Assembly: GCA_947631895.1 (NCBI GenBank)
Contig: CANRMU010000049.1
Location: 1-6,955, forward strand
Origin: an uncultured Bacilli bacterium
GTDB lineage: Bacteria; Bacillota_I; Bacilli_A; RF39; UBA660
Direction of reading: 5' to 3'
Length of the DNA stretch: 6,955 bases
Shown here: positions 5,335 to 6,955 of the stretch, piece by piece
Position numbering within the stretch: the stretch's first letter is position 1
Layout: the number at the start of each line of letters is the position of its first letter
The notes under the pieces: model-generated
Told to the model about the DNA's origin: nothing
What the model saw: only the letters and a program-made list of their open reading frames with translations
The model's database searches: none
Made by a program: the position numbers and the translations under genes

Positions 5335-6955
5335 TTCTAAATTTTAAACAAGCAAATATACCAATTCCTAATACAGCTAGAGAACCACAAATAATTAAAG
5401 GCATTAATGAAACGTTTACTTTATTTTCATTAGGTTCATTAGTATTATTCTTTGATTCTTCATTATTCTGTTTAATTTCAGGTTCTTTATCTTGAATAGT
5501 TTCTTCTTTGGTTTCTTTATCTTGATTGTCAGCTTCAATAGTTAATTCTTCATTATTATCAATGGTATTTATTTCTTCATTACCAGATGAATTATTTTGT
5601 TCAACATAATCAGTTTTAATTTCAAAGTTTGGTTGTTCATTAGACTGTTCTTGTTCTTCTTCAATTATTCTTTTATCTTGTTCATTATCTCTTTCTTTTT
5701 CATTAACTTCATCATCAACAATAATATTTTCATCAACTTCTTCTTTTTCTACAACTTCTTTAGTCTGTATTTCAGTTTTTAGCCAATCAACTTTAGCAGT
5801 TGTTGTTCCTATATTTCCAACTTCATCTTGATATTTAAAAGTAAATTCACCATTTTCCGTAAATAAATGAGTATCTAATCCATCATTATTTAAAATTGTA
5901 ATTGCTTCATCGCTTTTTAAAATAGCTTTTACAACTTCACTATTTTCTACTTTTTCATAAACAACATTAGCATCTACTATTTTATCTATCCAATCAACTT
6001 TAGCAATTGTTGTTCCCGTGTTGCCATAATCATCAACATAATTAAAGGTAAATTCACCATTTTCCGTAAAGGTATAAGTATTATTACCATTATTATTAGT
6101 TATGGTAATATTTTTAGATGGATTTACAAGAGTAGCTGTAACATCTTTATTAGTTAAATATGAATGATTATAATTAATACTTGCTATAGGTACCGTTATT
6201 TTGGTAACATCTTCAAAAAGATTAATCATTGAAGCAGACATGAATTCTCCTTCAGTTTCTAAACCAACAATTTTTACATATAAAGCTGGTTTATCAGAAT
6301 TTAGACTAATTGTTTTAGTTGTAGTATCTAAATTCCAATCTTCTTGCCCAACAACATCCCAATTTTCTTTATCCATACTTACTGCAACTTGAACTTTTTT
6401 AACTACCCCATTTAATCCTTCTTGTCTTGGCACATATTCTAAACTAGAAATAAAAGCTTTTTTATCTAGTTTAATAATCATATATTTTTCTTTATCACTT
6501 CCATCCCAAGAAGTATGCCACATTGTTTTAGTATTACCATCTAAAGCATTTAAAGCTTTATTATCTTCTCTTACTAATTCTTCTGATGATACTTCATCAA
6601 TACTTAAACGATTAATTGGAATATAATTATTATTTTCATCTTCATTATCGGTAAATTCTAATTTAACAATATCACTACTAATTTTATTATCATGACTTTT
6701 TACTCTAATATTAATAATTTTATTACCAGTTAAATCTGGTTCTTTTTCACTAAAATCAATCCAATTACCATCTTCTTCTTGCCATTCCATCATATTATTT
6801 AGATTATAAATTTTATTTTCTAAATCATTACTATAAATATTAGGCATAAGAGCTTTATCAATATTAATATTATAAACATTATCTAAAGCTCCAACTATTC
6901 TAACTTTAATATCAGTATCAGGATGAATTAGACTTAATTCTTCATTTGTTAATAA
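5330..6955 (-). CDS. Large surface protein, C-terminal part: F5/8C domain, Ig-like repeats, membrane anchor
   Basis: The frame is open to the window edge: 36 codons (ending NINIDKAL) precede the ATG at 6845-6847, which has no ribosome site and is an internal methionine. The 541 visible residues are a C-terminal part. In order: a small beta domain ending in GNKIINIRVKSHDNKISSDI (about 46-103), like the chitobiase-type domains of secreted glycosidases; an F5/8 type C (discoidin/CBM32-like) domain (about 116-248) with NALDGNTKTMWHTSW and SSLEYVPRQ; two 69-residue Ig-like repeats (255-393), each with FTENGEFTF and AKVDW; a Glu/Asn/Asp/Gln-rich stalk (394-514); a membrane helix LIICGSLAVLGIGIFACL (520-537) and the tail KFRK. 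It is probably a cell-surface glycan-binding or glycan-degrading protein whose catalytic part, if any, lies outside. No LPXTG is visible before the helix. It ends at the strong hairpin at 5301-5330. Confidence 0.85.
   Translation of the reverse strand, partial: LLTNEELSLIHPDTDIKVRIVGALDNVYNINIDKALMPNIYSNDLENKIYNLNNMMEWQEEDGNWIDFSEKEPDLTGNKIINIRVKSHDNKISSDIVKLEFTDNEDENNNYIPINRLSIDEVSSEELVREDNKALNALDGNTKTMWHTSWDGSDKEKYMIIKLDKKAFISSLEYVPRQEGLNGVVKKVQVAVSMDKENWDVVGQEDWNLDTTTKTISLNSDKPALYVKIVGLETEGEFMSASMINLFEDVTKITVPIASINYNHSYLTNKDVTATLVNPSKNITITNNNGNNTYTFTENGEFTFNYVDDYGNTGTTIAKVDWIDKIVDANVVYEKVENSEVVKAILKSDEAITILNNDGLDTHLFTENGEFTFKYQDEVGNIGTTTAKVDWLKTEIQTKEVVEKEEVDENIIVDDEVNEKERDNEQDKRIIEEEQEQSNEQPNFEIKTDYVEQNNSSGNEEINTIDNNEELTIEADNQDKETKEETIQDKEPEIKQNNEESKNNTNEPNENKVNVSLMPLIICGSLAVLGIGIFACLKFRK
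5780..6193 (-). repeat. Two tandem 207-bp (69-residue) Ig-like repeats
   Basis: Unit 1 (5987-6193) and unit 2 (5780-5986) are offset by exactly 207 bases. The plus-strand 23-mer GTAAATTCACCATTTTCCG plus TAAA recurs at 5841 and 6048, and a near-identical block beginning CCAATCAACTTTAGCA recurs at 5783 and 5990. At the protein level both units share TFTENGEFTF or LFTENGEFTF, GN-GTT and AKVDW, while the first half of each unit differs strongly. The conserved DNA cores suggest fairly recent duplication or gene conversion. Confidence 0.85.

Noticed and set aside
5597..5782. Plus-strand frame of 61 codons, very rich in Phe, Ile and Asn
   Set aside because: It is the complement of the Glu/Asn-rich stalk of the surface protein (GAA/AAT read backwards gives TTC/ATT); no start signals.
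6201..6392. Plus-strand frame of 63 codons
   Set aside because: It is antisense to the F5/8C domain, with no ribosome site or family resemblance.
1..6955. CRISPR array, tRNA or rRNA gene, insertion sequence, riboswitch
   Set aside because: No regularly spaced short repeats, no tRNA- or rRNA-like conserved sequence, no transposase and no recognisable aptamer were found; the intergenic gaps are all under about 210 bases.

Overview
The window is very AT-rich, by eye roughly a quarter G+C. Every convincing gene lies on the minus strand, so the text below follows transcription from high to low coordinates. TGA closes the histidine kinase and HPt genes in clean 4-base ATGA overlaps and tryptophans are TGG, so the code is the standard bacterial one, not the Mycoplasma code. 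Strong GGAGG-type ribosome sites, extreme A+T, a Gram-positive-style surface protein with a discoidin domain and Ig-like repeats, and a 7TM hybrid kinase together suggest a low-GC Bacillota, plausibly a gut-associated Bacilli (uncultured Mollicutes-like) or Clostridia lineage. That assignment is inference.

Layout. (1) 6955-5330: C-terminal part of a large surface protein. The frame is open through the window edge, so its start lies outside. It carries a small beta domain, an F5/8 type C domain, two tandem 69-residue Ig-like repeats, a charged stalk and a C-terminal membrane anchor. It ends at a strong hairpin terminator (5301-5330). (2) 5212-3408: an ANL-superfamily (AMP-forming) acyl ligase with a GTG start. 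A one-base frame loss near 4850 splits it into an N-terminal piece and a C-terminal piece; frame-corrected it would be about 601 residues. (3) 3288-681: a three-gene operon made of a 7TM hybrid histidine kinase, an HPt protein and a single-domain receiver, linked by two ATGA overlaps. It has a plausible promoter just upstream and a good intrinsic terminator at its end. (4) 640-30: a clear extended -10 promoter, a possible 20-codon mini-ORF, then the N-terminal 147 codons of an AAA_15-like ATPase that stops far short of the family length.

The clearest system is the phosphorelay operon. It contains every station of a His-Asp-His-Asp relay (kinase H255, kinase receiver D548, HPt H62, terminal receiver D49), but the terminal receiver has no output domain, so its target must be elsewhere. 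The two frame-disrupted genes (ligase and ATPase) can both be restored by adding one base. That is compatible with real gene decay or with indel errors in an AT-rich assembly. I do not see a demonstrably novel system. The points most worth following up are the output-less relay, the ligase frameshift, and the surface protein that lacks a recognisable LPXTG signal.
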